A stretch of 64,000 nucleotides of DNA from CAIWHR01 sp963724975 (lineage in GTDB: Bacteria; Pseudomonadota; Gammaproteobacteria; Burkholderiales; Casimicrobiaceae), in assembly GCA_963724975.1 (NCBI GenBank), contig CAVRXB010000008.1, forward strand, positions 372,001-436,000, written 5' to 3'. This document shows, piece by piece, positions 44,768 to 53,838 of the stretch (its first letter is position 1; each line of letters opens with the position of its first letter). The notes below the pieces were generated by a model. The model was given only the letters and a program-made list of their open reading frames with translations. It was not told where the DNA came from and ran no database searches. Position numbers and translations under genes: made by a program.

Positions 44768-45973
44768 TTAGCCGGCGATGTGAAGGCCCGCGGCCGTCAG
44801 CGCATCGTGCAGCTGACGAACGTGCGCATGGCCGGTCGTCTCGACGTCGCACACGACGCGCACAGCGGATAGATCCGGGCCAGCAAACGCGCGGTCATGG
44901 ACGATTTCGCGGATCGATGCGCCGGTCGACGCGATCAGCTCGGCAAGTTCCGCGAGGCCGCCGGGCCGATCGCTGATCGTCACCGTGAAGCGGGCGAGCC
45001 GCCCGTCGGCCACCAGGCCGACCTCGATCACGCGGCCGAGCGTCGTCGAATCGATGTTGCCGCCTGCCAGCACCAGTACGACGCGCTTTCCCTTGAGCGC
45101 GTCGAGCCGGCCGGCGATGAACGCCGCCAGCGGCGCCGCACCCGCGCCTTCGACCACACTCTTCTCCAGTTCGGCAAGACGCAGGATGGCAAGCGCAATC
45201 GACGCCTCGTCCACCGTGACCACGCGATCGACGACGCGGCGCACGATCTCGAACGGTTTGGCGCCGAGCTGCGCCACGGCGAGGCCGTCGGCCAGCGTGG
45301 ACGCGAGGGCCACCAACTCCGGAGTTCCCCTCGCGAGCGCTACGGTCAGACAGGGGGCCGAATCAGGTTCGACGCCGATAACCTGGACGCCTGGTTTCCT
45401 TGCCTTGACCACCGTCCCGATGCCGGCGATCAAGCCCCCGCCGCCCACCGGCACGACGATCGCCTCGATGCCCGGTGTCTGGTCCAGGATTTCGAGCGCA
45501 ATCGTGCCCTGGCCCGCGATCACGTTCTCGTTGTCGAACGGATGAATGAACGTGAGGCCGTCGCGTTCGGCAAGATCGCCCGCAAACGCGCGCGCTTCGG
45601 TCAGGTCGGCGCCATGAAGGATCACGTTGGCGCCGAAATGGCGGCAGTTCGTTACCTTGACCAGCGCGGCGAATTTCGGCATCACGACCGTGATCGGAAT
45701 GCCAAGCAGACTGCCATGATAGGCAATGCCCTGCGCGTGATTGCCGGCGGAAGCCGCGATCACTCCGCGCTTGCGCTGTTCCGGAGTCAGCATCAAGAGC
45801 GCATTGCGTGCACCGCGCTCCTTGAAGCTGCCCGTGCGCTGCAGGTAATCGAGCTTGCAGAAGATGTGCGCGCCGGTGAGTTGCGACAACGGGATCGATT
45901 CGACGCACGGGGACAGGTAGACGCCGCCGGCGATCCGGTCGCGGGCGGCCTCGACATCGGCGAGCGTGATCAT
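44768..45973 (-). CDS. ilvA: Threonine ammonia-lyase
   Basis: A 401-residue PLP enzyme. The cofactor Lys is in SFKERGARNALL, the phosphate loop is VPVGGGGLIAGIG, and residues about 325-400 form one ACT domain (RFTVTISDRPGGLAELAEL). It deaminates L-threonine to 2-oxobutanoate, the first step toward isoleucine, or acts catabolically. The single short ACT domain and 400-residue length resemble the shorter IlvA/TdcB-type enzymes rather than the 500-residue biosynthetic form, so the catabolic role is open. It follows the mutase gene by 10 bases. Confidence 0.93.
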   Translation of the reverse strand: MITLADVEAARDRIAGGVYLSPCVESIPLSQLTGAHIFCKLDYLQRTGSFKERGARNALLMLTPEQRKRGVIAASAGNHAQGIAYHGSLLGIPITVVMPKFAALVKVTNCRHFGANVILHGADLTEARAFAGDLAERDGLTFIHPFDNENVIAGQGTIALEILDQTPGIEAIVVPVGGGGLIAGIGTVVKARKPGVQVIGVEPDSAPCLTVALARGTPELVALASTLADGLAVAQLGAKPFEIVRRVVDRVVTVDEASIALAILRLAELEKSVVEGAGAAPLAAFIAGRLDALKGKRVVLVLAGGNIDSTTLGRVIEVGLVADGRLARFTVTISDRPGGLAELAELIASTGASIREIVHDRAFAGPDLSAVRVVCDVETTGHAHVRQLHDALTAAGLHIAG

Positions 45974-45983
45974 CGACCGATGC

Positions 45984-47366
45984 TCAGAAAGGCAGCGCGA
46001 TGCCGGGCTTCACGGCGCCCAGAACGCGGCGAAATTCGCCCTTGATCCGGTCGAGCGCTGCAGCATCGTCGGCCTCGAAGCGCAACACGATCGTTGGCGT
46101 CGTGTTCGAGCCGCGCGCGAGCCCGAAGCCATCCGGATACTCGACGCGCAAACCGTCGATGCGCACGACGTCGGTCGCGCCCGGAAAATCGGCGCTGGCG
46201 GCGAGCTTGGCAATGAGCGCATGGTGCTCGCCCTCGGCGCAGGCGACGGCGAGTTCAGGCGTTGAGACGGCGTCTGGCAGCGCGTCGAGAACGGCGGAGG
46301 GATCATCGTGCCGCGCGAGAATCTCCAGAAGGCGCGCGCCCGCGTAGAGCCCGTCATCGAAGCCATACCAGCGCTCCTTGAAGAACGTGTGGCCGCTCAT
46401 TTCACCCGCGAGCGCGGCACCCACTTCCTTCATCTTGCCCTTGATCAACGAATGGCCGGTCTTCCACAGCAGCGGCGTGCCGCCGTGCTCTGCGATCCAC
46501 GGTTTCAGGTTGCGCGTCGACTTGACGTCGTAAATCACCGTCGCTCCCGGCACGCGTTCCAGCACGTCGGCGGCAAAGAGCATCAGCTGCCGATCGGGAT
46601 AGATGATGTGTCCGTCTTTGGTCACGACGCCCAGCCGATCGCCGTCGCCATCGAACGCATATCCGAGCTCGAGCCCGTCGGAGCGCACGCGCGCGATCAG
46701 ATCGGCGAGATTTTCCGGACGGGACGGATCCGGATGATGATTTGGAAAATGTCCATCCACATCGCAGAACAGCTCCGTGACGTCACAACCCAACGCGCGG
46801 AAGAGCGCAGGGGCGAACGCACCCGCGACGCCGTTGCCGCAGTCAACCGCAAGCCGCATCGGCCGCGCGAGCTTTACTCCCGCGACGACGCGCGCAAGAT
46901 AAGCCGAGCCGATATCCTGCGTCCGATAGGAGCCACTCCCGGCACGGACCGCACCCGCCTCGATCCGTCGCTTCAGCGCCTGGATGTCATCGCCGGAGAG
47001 CGTGTCGCCGTCGATGACCATCTTGAGCCCGTTGTAATCCGGCGGATTGTGGCTGCCGGTCACCATCACGCTGCATTGCGTGCCGAGATGATGTGCGGCG
47101 AAGTACGACATCGGCGTGGTGATCATTCCGACATCGATGACGTTGGCGCCGGCCGCGCGGATACCGTCGGCGAGTGCTGCTGCAAGCGCGGGACCGGAAA
47201 GCCTGCCGTCGCGCCCGATGACGAGCGTGTCACGGTTGCGCTCCTGCGCCAAGGTGCCGAGCGCCTGGCCGATGGCGCGGACGATCTCGGGCGCAAGCGT
47301 GCGGCCGACGATGCCCCGGATGTCGTAGGCCTTGAATATCTCGGGAGGGAGTTTTGGTGGGTTCAT
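45984..47366 (-). CDS. algC: Phosphomannomutase/phosphoglucomutase
   Basis: A 460-residue alpha-D-phosphohexomutase. The phosphoserine loop is MVTGSHNPPDYNGLK, the metal loop FDGDGDRLGVV, the sugar-binding loop GEMSGHTFFKERWYGFDD, and the phosphate-binding end RGSNTTPTIVLRFEA. It interconverts hexose 1- and 6-phosphates for cell-surface polysaccharide precursors in the cytoplasm. AlgC-like by length and motifs; glucose versus mannose preference cannot be read from sequence. A hydrolase gene lies 9 bases downstream on the same strand. Confidence 0.94.
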   Translation of the reverse strand: MNPPKLPPEIFKAYDIRGIVGRTLAPEIVRAIGQALGTLAQERNRDTLVIGRDGRLSGPALAAALADGIRAAGANVIDVGMITTPMSYFAAHHLGTQCSVMVTGSHNPPDYNGLKMVIDGDTLSGDDIQALKRRIEAGAVRAGSGSYRTQDIGSAYLARVVAGVKLARPMRLAVDCGNGVAGAFAPALFRALGCDVTELFCDVDGHFPNHHPDPSRPENLADLIARVRSDGLELGYAFDGDGDRLGVVTKDGHIIYPDRQLMLFAADVLERVPGATVIYDVKSTRNLKPWIAEHGGTPLLWKTGHSLIKGKMKEVGAALAGEMSGHTFFKERWYGFDDGLYAGARLLEILARHDDPSAVLDALPDAVSTPELAVACAEGEHHALIAKLAASADFPGATDVVRIDGLRVEYPDGFGLARGSNTTPTIVLRFEADDAAALDRIKGEFRRVLGAVKPGIALPF

Positions 47367-47375
47367 GTCGTCAGG

Positions 47376-48362
47376 CTAACATCCATGGCGAAAGAACTGG
47401 AGCAACCGTTGCGGCAGCCACGTGATGCGGCCCGGAAATGGGCCGACGAGGAAGCCGACGTGGCCGCCGTGCTCCGGTTGCTCGAGCATGACGCTGCGGC
47501 TCACTTCGGAACGGCCGGGCAGCGACGTGCCCGGGATGAACGGATCATTCTTCGCGTTGAGCACGAGTGTCGGCAGCGCGACCTCCCGCAGCCACGGCTT
47601 GGAAGAGGCCCGTTTCCAGTAGTCGCGCGTGTCCGCGAACCCGTGCAGCGGCGCCGTGACGGCGTTGTCGAAGGCGTACATGGAGTAAGCGTGGCGCACG
47701 CGCTTCTCGTCGACCCGCGTGGGAAACTGTCGGGCGAGCAGTCGGCTCTTCGGCTTCAGGGTCATCAGAAAATGCCACGCGTAGATCCGGTTGAAGCCGC
47801 GATCGATGTCAATCCCGGACGCGGTCAGGTCGAGCGGCGCCGACACGGCAGCTGCCGACGTGAGCGTCTTCGCAGCAGCGCTGCCCTGACGGCCCAGCCA
47901 GTTGAGCAGCGCACTGCCACCCAGCGAGATCCCTGCGGCGTGGATGACGGTGCCCGGTTGCACGCGTTCGCGGACGGCGGCGAGCATTTGGCCGATTTCT
48001 TCGTGATCGCCGGAGTGATAAGCGCGCGCCAGCCAATTGCGCTCTCCGCTGCAACCGCGAAAATGGGGAATGACGCCCCTCCAGCCAAGATCGCCGAGTG
48101 CCGCCATCAACGCGCGCGCGTACTGCGAGCCTGAATTGCCTTCGAGGCCGTGGAAGAGCACGACCAAAGGCGCGTTGGCGGCTCCTTCCGGCGTCGCGAG
48201 CCAGTCGAAATCCCAGAAATCGCCATCGGTTGTGTTCACGCGCTCGCGCCGGTAACGAACCAGTGGCCGCCGCACGAACGTCGGCCAGATGGTTTGCGCA
48301 TGACCGCCGGCGAGCCAGTGCGGCGCACGATACGGCGCGAGCAGCGGATGAGAGGACGTCAC
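47376..48362 (-). CDS. YheT-like alpha/beta-hydrolase
   Basis: I use the GTG at 48362: it overlaps the stop of the CYTH-CHAD gene (GTGA) and has GGAG six bases before it, giving 328 residues. The N-terminus (SSHPLLAPYRAPHWLAGGHAQ, TIWPTFVRRP) is the YheT hallmark. The oxyanion loop is FHGLEGNSGSQYA, the nucleophile Ser is in GISLGGSALLNWLG, the acid is in NAKNDPFIP and the His in HGGHVGFL. The substrate is unknown. Upstream, the frame is open into the CYTH-CHAD gene but without family sequence. Confidence 0.9.
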   Translation of the reverse strand: MTSSHPLLAPYRAPHWLAGGHAQTIWPTFVRRPLVRYRRERVNTTDGDFWDFDWLATPEGAANAPLVVLFHGLEGNSGSQYARALMAALGDLGWRGVIPHFRGCSGERNWLARAYHSGDHEEIGQMLAAVRERVQPGTVIHAAGISLGGSALLNWLGRQGSAAAKTLTSAAAVSAPLDLTASGIDIDRGFNRIYAWHFLMTLKPKSRLLARQFPTRVDEKRVRHAYSMYAFDNAVTAPLHGFADTRDYWKRASSKPWLREVALPTLVLNAKNDPFIPGTSLPGRSEVSRSVMLEQPEHGGHVGFLVGPFPGRITWLPQRLLQFFRHGC

Positions 48363-49915
48363 CCGCCACTCCAGAACGGCTTGACGGCTACGAATTTTTT
48401 CCAGGCACGTGCGATATCGGGTCCGAGAACCGCGGTGTGCGCCGCCACCCAGCCGCGCACCGCGCCGACAGTAGCGTCGTCGCTCTTGCGCGCGATACTT
48501 TCCGTCAGCCGGACGGCAGTCACCGCGTCCTGCCCCTGACCGAGCGCATCCTGCAGCCGCGACAGCGCCTTGATATACGCACGATTGCGTTTGCGCGGGT
48601 GCGGCGGCGAAAAGAACTCGGCCGCGTAGCGAAGCTTCTTTGCCGCGATACGCACCGCATGCCGCTCTTCCGGCGTTCCCGCTTCCAGCAACGCTCCGCG
48701 CTCGAGCAGTCTTGCATGGCGATGGGCGAGGAGTCTCTCGGCGAGCATCTGCGCAGATTCGACCGGGTGCGCGTGTGCTTCTGCGCGCTCCGCGCAGAAC
48801 GCGCCGATCGACAGGATCATGCGCTGGAACCGACGCGACCGGACGGCGTCGCGCGCGGCCCTCCTTGCGGCGCTGCGATGCCCGCCGATACTTCGCCGCA
48901 GTCGCGCGAGGTCTTTGCGCGCGGCCGGATCCTGATCGAGCGCTGCTGCCAGAGGCGACAGCGTCTCGGTGGCGAGCACGTCCCAGTCGCGTGCCGCACC
49001 AAGAATCGCAGCAAGCCAGCGAACCTCCTTTACGAGAGGCGCGACGCGCTTCGCTGCTGCGATGGATTCGAGCAGCCCGAGACACGAGCGCAGCCGGCGC
49101 GTGCCGATACGCATTTGATGCACCCATTCCGGATCGGCGGAGGCAAGGAGTCCGCCGGCGTTACCGGCAATGTGGCGGAGGCAGCCCTGTGCGACGGCAC
49201 GCAAAGCTTGGTCGGCCGGGACATCCGGCGCAAATTCGACGGCTTCCGCGCGCGCCGGCGCCTTCCCGCCTTCCGGATCGCCGCGCACCAGCGCATATCC
49301 ACGCGCGGCTTTGGTGGCTGTCGCGATCGAAAGTGGCCAGTCGTCGAGCAGGGCGAGTGCCAACGCATACGCCGGCAATGGGGTTCCGTTGCCGATCTCG
49401 ATTTCGATTTCGGCAATTGGCGCCCGATGTCCGGCAGGACGCTTCGTTTGGATCGCGCCGACATCGATCGCCAGCGTTGCCGTAGTTCCTTGGGGGAACT
49501 CGAGCGGCAGTGCACGGCGAACGAGGTCGGTTGCGAAGATCGGCAGGAGCTTCCCGCGTTTTTGCGCCTTGGAAAAAAGCTTGTGCCACGGGGTCTGCAT
49601 GAGGAGCGCTTGATCGAGGCGCGGCGCCGCGAGGCGCCATTCGTGCTCGTCATGCGCGTGCAGCGCGGCGCCGTCGCTTGCGAGCGGCGGGCCCTTCACT
49701 GTCTGCAGCCAGCGTGCACCATCCCGCCGAAGCCGCAGCGTTATTCCTGCATGCTCGAGGTCGAAGGCAGGGGTGTCGTAGTAGGTGCTGATCACGCGCG
49801 ACGTGCGCAATCGGCCATGCCGCACCGCCACCACCGCCGGGTGGCGCGCAAGATTGGCGGCGCGTGAAACCGCTGCCCGATCCAGCGCAAGCTTGAGCTC
49901 GATTTCGGCCGGCAC
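48359..49915 (-). CDS. CYTH-CHAD domain protein (inorganic triphosphatase-like)
   Basis: A 518-residue protein from a GTG start. The N-terminal CYTH domain (about 1-200) has the EIELKLAL motif (ExExK) that coordinates triphosphate with metal, and the C-terminal CHAD domain (about 225-500) is helical and rich in conserved His, Arg and Lys (HQMRIGTRRLRSCLGLL, HAVRIAAKKLRYAAEF). CYTH enzymes split inorganic triphosphate or similar anions; CHAD domains bind polyphosphate and localise to granules. No polyphosphate kinase is nearby. Its stop overlaps the next gene by four bases. Confidence 0.92.
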   Translation of the reverse strand: MPAEIELKLALDRAAVSRAANLARHPAVVAVRHGRLRTSRVISTYYDTPAFDLEHAGITLRLRRDGARWLQTVKGPPLASDGAALHAHDEHEWRLAAPRLDQALLMQTPWHKLFSKAQKRGKLLPIFATDLVRRALPLEFPQGTTATLAIDVGAIQTKRPAGHRAPIAEIEIEIGNGTPLPAYALALALLDDWPLSIATATKAARGYALVRGDPEGGKAPARAEAVEFAPDVPADQALRAVAQGCLRHIAGNAGGLLASADPEWVHQMRIGTRRLRSCLGLLESIAAAKRVAPLVKEVRWLAAILGAARDWDVLATETLSPLAAALDQDPAARKDLARLRRSIGGHRSAARRAARDAVRSRRFQRMILSIGAFCAERAEAHAHPVESAQMLAERLLAHRHARLLERGALLEAGTPEERHAVRIAAKKLRYAAEFFSPPHPRKRNRAYIKALSRLQDALGQGQDAVTAVRLTESIARKSDDATVGAVRGWVAAHTAVLGPDIARAWKKFVAVKPFWSGG

Positions 49916-50085
49916 GATCGGAAGTCCGGCTAGAAGCCTGTAGGGCTTGCCTTCGCGCGTGCGACGGCGACGAGTCGGGCGCAGTCCAAGGCCCGAGGCT
50001 TAAGAGATACCGGGAGCATGGCGAGGGCGAGTAACGTTTTGGCCCTGCAACGCATACGCGAAAGGAAGCCCGACAGGCTCCGGCG

Positions 50086-51207
50086 TCAGGCGCCGTCGGC
50101 GACCATCAGACGCCGGGCGCGTACCGACTCGGCGAGCATCGAGAGCACGTCGACGGTCGTATCCCAGCCGATGCAGGCATCGGTGATCGATACGCCGTAG
50201 AGCAGTTTCTTGCCGGGCACGAGATCCTGCCGCCCGGGGTTGAGGTGGCTCTCCAGCATCACGCCGAAGATGCGCTCATCACCGCCCGCGATTTGCGCCG
50301 CGACATCGCGCGCGGCATCAACCTGGCGCTCGTATTTCTTCTGGCTGTTGGCGTGCGAGCAGTCGATCATGAGCTTCGCCGCGAGTCCGGCGGATGCGAG
50401 CTCCTTGGAGGTCGCCTCGACGCTCGCTGCGTCGAAGTTCGGCACCTTCCCTCCGCGCAGAATGATGTGACAGTCCTCGTTGCCCGCAGTGTGGACGATC
50501 GCCGAGTGCCCACCTTTGGTGACCGACAGAAAATGATGCGGTGCCGATGCCGCCTTGATGGCATCCACCGCGATGCGTACGTCGCCGTCGGTGCCGTTCT
50601 TGAATCCGACGGGGCACGACAAGCCCGATGCCAGTTCGCGATGGACCTGGCTTTCGGTTGTCCTCGCGCCGATCGCGCCCCAAGCGATCAGGTCTGCGAT
50701 GTATTGCGGTGTGATCATGTCGAGGTACTCGGTGCCGGCGGGAAGGTCGAGCTCATTGATTTCGACCAGAATTCGGCGCGCGAGCCGCAAGCCTTCGTTG
50801 ATCTTGTAGCTGTCGTCCAGATGCGGATCGTTGATTAGACCCTTCCAACCCACCGTCGATCGCGGTTTCTCGAAATAGACACGCATCACGACGATAAGAT
50901 CGGCGACGAGGTCGTGCTTGATCGCAGCAAGCCTCGTGGCGTAATCGATCGCGGCGTCGTAATCATGGATCGAGCAGGGGCCCACGACCACGAGAAGCCG
51001 ATCGTCTGCGCCATGCAGCACGCGGTGGATCGCCTGCCGCGTTTCGTAGGTCGCGGTGGCCGCGGAATCGCTCGCCGGAAATTCGCGCAGCAGGTGCGCG
51101 GGCGGCGCCAGCTCCATGATCTCCCGGATCCGGGTGTCATCGATCCGGAGGGTGGCTGGGCGGGCCGCGATGGGGGCGCGGTTTGGATGGGTCGTCGGGT
51201 TCGGCAC
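50086..51207 (-). CDS. aroG: 3-deoxy-7-phosphoheptulonate synthase (class I)
   Basis: A 373-residue DAHP synthase from a GTG start. It has the AroF/G/H core VVVGPCSIHDYDAAIDYATRL, MRVYFEKPRSTVGWKGLINDP, GARTTESQVHRELASGLS (given in part) and VMIDCSHANSQKK. It condenses phosphoenolpyruvate and erythrose 4-phosphate, the entry to aromatic amino acid synthesis, in the cytoplasm. Which amino acid inhibits it cannot be inferred safely, so the symbol is a best guess. It stands alone between the CYTH-CHAD gene and the divergent psiF-like gene. Confidence 0.92.
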   Translation of the reverse strand: MPNPTTHPNRAPIAARPATLRIDDTRIREIMELAPPAHLLREFPASDSAATATYETRQAIHRVLHGADDRLLVVVGPCSIHDYDAAIDYATRLAAIKHDLVADLIVVMRVYFEKPRSTVGWKGLINDPHLDDSYKINEGLRLARRILVEINELDLPAGTEYLDMITPQYIADLIAWGAIGARTTESQVHRELASGLSCPVGFKNGTDGDVRIAVDAIKAASAPHHFLSVTKGGHSAIVHTAGNEDCHIILRGGKVPNFDAASVEATSKELASAGLAAKLMIDCSHANSQKKYERQVDAARDVAAQIAGGDERIFGVMLESHLNPGRQDLVPGKKLLYGVSITDACIGWDTTVDVLSMLAESVRARRLMVADGA

Positions 51208-51465
51208 AGGAGGCTCAGTCTCGCAAACCGTGTAAAAACAGTCGGTTACGGGTAGATCGTTCTGCGGACCCTCATTGTGCCACGACCCATGTTGCGACGC
51301 ATCAGCCGAATATGAGACAGCCCGCTCACGGACGTCGGCAAATTCGTTGCCTCGCGCGTTTACCCTGTCGTAGACTGGGCTGGAAGCCCTCTGGAACGTT
51401 ACAACCCGCTACAAGGCCGGCGTCTGATCGGCCACGTCCTCAACCGCTCTGCGGAGGTTATTCCA

Positions 51466-51828
51466 ATGAAAACCCTACTGACGCTCGCAGCCCTGAGCGC
51501 CTTCGCCGTATTCGTGACGCCGTCGTTCGGACAAGGTACGGCCACCACCACTCCCAAGGCGACGCCAGCCCCGGCAGCGGCTGCAGCCGCGCCTGCCGCA
51601 ACGCCCGCCGCAACCAACTCTCAGCAGGAACGGATGAAGGAGTGCAACGTCAAGGCCGAAGGCAAGAAGGGTGACGAACGCAAGGCGTTCATGAGCGCGT
51701 GCCTGTCGGGCAAGGAAGCTGCGCCGAAAATGACGCAGCAAGAAAAGATGACGGCCTGCAACACGAAGGCTGGCGACATGAAGGGTGACGAGCGCAAGGC
51801 CTTCATGAGCACCTGCCTCAAAGGTTGA
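51466..51828 (+). CDS. PsiF-repeat exported protein
   Basis: A 120-residue protein with a signal peptide (LLTLAALSAFAVFVTPSFGQ), an Ala/Pro/Thr linker (residues 23-50), then two copies of the PsiF repeat: QQERMKECNVKAEGKKGDER, KAFMSACLSG and QQEKMTACNTKAGDMKGDER, KAFMSTCLKG. Each repeat has two conserved Cys. E. coli psiF is phosphate-starvation inducible, but no biochemical role is known. Here no phosphate box was found, though the upstream 250 bases were read only by eye. A good terminator follows. Confidence 0.88.
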   Translation: MKTLLTLAALSAFAVFVTPSFGQGTATTTPKATPAPAAAAAAPAATPAATNSQQERMKECNVKAEGKKGDERKAFMSACLSGKEAAPKMTQQEKMTACNTKAGDMKGDERKAFMSTCLKG

Positions 51829-51888
51829 AGCCGCAACGATCAGCCGATAACGGCTGGGTGACCTCCTGTCCACCCGGCCGCGACTGAC

Positions 51889-51925
51889 AGGGCCCCACCG
51901 GGCGACCGGCTGGGGCCTTGTTTTT
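51889..51925 (+). terminator. Rho-independent terminator after psiF-like gene
   Basis: GGCCCCACCGG pairs, with one small bulge, with CCGGCTGGGGCC around a GCGA loop, followed by TTGTTTTT. It lies 60 bases after the psiF stop and 52 bases before the end of the convergent BON gene. Confidence 0.82.
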
Positions 51926-51977
51926 GGGACCTCCGCTCGAGGCCCCCGCATTCCGAGCCGATATTCGCCGAAGCGAA

Positions 51978-52370
51978 TCAGCCGGTCGACTTGACGGTCA
52001 GGTTGTTGTCAACGGACTTCACGCCGCTCACGGCCTGCGTGACTTCCGTTGCCTTATCCTTCATCGCTTGCGAGTCAACCGCGCCCGCCAACGTCACGAC
52101 GCCGTTCTTGGTATCGACGTTGATCTGCAGCGCCTTCAGCATGGGATCGGCTATCATCGCACTCTTGACCTTGGTCGTGATCGCGGTGTCATCGATTGCG
52201 GTCGCTGTCTTGTTGGCCGCATTTTCCGTCGTCGCCGCCATCTTGTCGGTCGCGCGGTCCATCTTCTGACCGACCGACTCAGTCGAACTCCGGTCACTGC
52301 AACCCGCGCCAAGAAGCGCGACGCTGGCCATTACCGCGGCCAGCAGAGTCATTGACGATTGCTTTTGCAT
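51978..52370 (-). CDS. BON-domain lipoprotein
   Basis: I start at the ATG at 52370, after AAGGAGACTTT; the longer open frame to 52559 has no ribosome binding site. The 130-residue product has a lipobox (LLGAGC, Cys24), a Lys/Ala/Asp spacer, and one BON domain (DDTAITTKVKSAMIADPMLKA, VDTKNGVVTLAGAVDSQAMK). BON proteins associate with phospholipid or envelope and several are stress induced (OsmY-like). It is probably a periplasm-facing lipoprotein. A GC-rich 210-base upstream region separates it from RlmI. Confidence 0.85.
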   Translation of the reverse strand: MQKQSSMTLLAAVMASVALLGAGCSDRSSTESVGQKMDRATDKMAATTENAANKTATAIDDTAITTKVKSAMIADPMLKALQINVDTKNGVVTLAGAVDSQAMKDKATEVTQAVSGVKSVDNNLTVKSTG

Positions 52371-52584
52371 AAAGTCTCCTTTGGATTCGTCGGGTTGGAG
52401 AATCGGACTACCACGCCCCGCATGGCTTCGACCTCCTGCCGCACATCCATAGTGGAGTTCCACGCGGCGCATCGGAATCGGACGCCGCCGTTGCGTCTTG
52501 TAGGTCTTACTGGACTTGTGTAGGACCGCGACGACGGCACCTACGCCCTTGCTAATCACCGTTAGTGGTTCTGGGCCGCGTCAG

Positions 52585-53838
52585 TCATCCACGAGGCGTC
52601 GAGCGCGCGATCGTTGGGTTGCCGCGAACTCCTGCGAACTGCGCTGCCTTGAGAATCAATAATCCCTTCAGATATTCGCCTTCGGGAAACGCGAGAGCGG
52701 CGGGATGGTCGGCGGATGCGCCGAAGCGACCGATGACGACGGCGTCCGCAGCGGCGTCCTGCGCCGCCCCCGCGACGATCTTGCGAAATAGCGCCGTATC
52801 GATGCCACCCGAGCACGAAAAGGTGGCGAGCAGCCCGCCCGGGCGCAGCAACTTCAGTGCAAGAAGATTGATGTCCTTGTACGCGCGCGAAGCACGCTCG
52901 GCATGCGTCATCGTGGGCGCGAACTTGGGCGGATCGAGCACGATCAGATCGAACGCGGCGGCCTTGTCGCGCAACATGCGCAGCGCCGAAAAGGCATCTG
53001 CTTCCTCCCATTCGGCGCGGCTCGCATCGAGCGTGGGGTTGCGCGCGAGGTTCTCGCCCGCGAGTGACAGCGCGTCGGCTGAACTGTCGATTGAAACGAC
53101 GCGTGTCGCGCCGCCCGCCAACGCGGCCAGGGTGAAGCCGCCGGTGTAGCAAAAAACATTGAGCGTTTCCCGCCCCGCGGCAACCGCCCGCACCGCCGCC
53201 CGGCTGTCCCGTTGATCGAGGTAGAAGCCGGTCTTCTGCCCACCGACGACGTCGACCCGATATTCGAGGCCGTCTTCCCGTAGCAGCACGCTGTCGGGCA
53301 TCGTCCCAAGCGCGAGACCGGTGCGCGGCGGCAGGCCTTCGAGATTGCGCACATCGGCATCGGAGCGCTCGTAGACGCAGCCTGCACCGGTCGCGTTTGC
53401 CAGCGCCGCGACCAGGGGCTCGCGCCAACGCTCGCCACCTGCCGAAGACACCTGGAACACGACCGTGTCGCCGTAACGGTCGGCGACGACGCCCGGCAGG
53501 CCGTCCGATTCGCCGTGGATCAGCCGGCAGCCCGTGTGGCGCGCATCGAGCATCGCCGCGCGTGCAGCGACCGCGCGTGCGACGCGACGCGCGAAGAACT
53601 GGGCATCGATCGCTTCGCGCTCGTCGAACGACCACACGCGGGCACGGATTTGCGAGGACGGCGAAAAGGCCGCGCGCGCGGCAAACGTGCCGTCACTGCG
53701 ATGGATGTCGACGGTGTCGCCGCTTTGCGGAGTGCCCTCGACGGCCGCGATCGCGCCGGAAAAAATCCACGGATGCCACTCGCGCAGCGATTTGTCGCGG
53801 CCGGGCTTGAGCCGCAGTGCGCCGGCTACGTCAGCCAA
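52585..53838 (-). CDS. rlmI: 23S rRNA methyltransferase RlmI family
   Basis: The coding sequence begins LADVAGALRLKPGRDKSLRE, most simply from the TTG at 53838, which overlaps the upstream VIT gene stop by eight bases; no ATG or GTG fits near this point. The N-terminal PUA domain (SLREWHPWIFSGAIAAVEG) is followed by the Rossmann SAM fold: VFCYTGGFTLAALAGGA (motif I), DPPKFAP (motif IV). About 417 residues, close to E. coli RlmI. It methylates C1962 of 23S rRNA at C5 in that species. The unusual start and overlap suggest translational coupling. Confidence 0.9.
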   Translation of the reverse strand: MADVAGALRLKPGRDKSLREWHPWIFSGAIAAVEGTPQSGDTVDIHRSDGTFAARAAFSPSSQIRARVWSFDEREAIDAQFFARRVARAVAARAAMLDARHTGCRLIHGESDGLPGVVADRYGDTVVFQVSSAGGERWREPLVAALANATGAGCVYERSDADVRNLEGLPPRTGLALGTMPDSVLLREDGLEYRVDVVGGQKTGFYLDQRDSRAAVRAVAAGRETLNVFCYTGGFTLAALAGGATRVVSIDSSADALSLAGENLARNPTLDASRAEWEEADAFSALRMLRDKAAAFDLIVLDPPKFAPTMTHAERASRAYKDINLLALKLLRPGGLLATFSCSGGIDTALFRKIVAGAAQDAAADAVVIGRFGASADHPAALAFPEGEYLKGLLILKAAQFAGVRGNPTIARSTPRG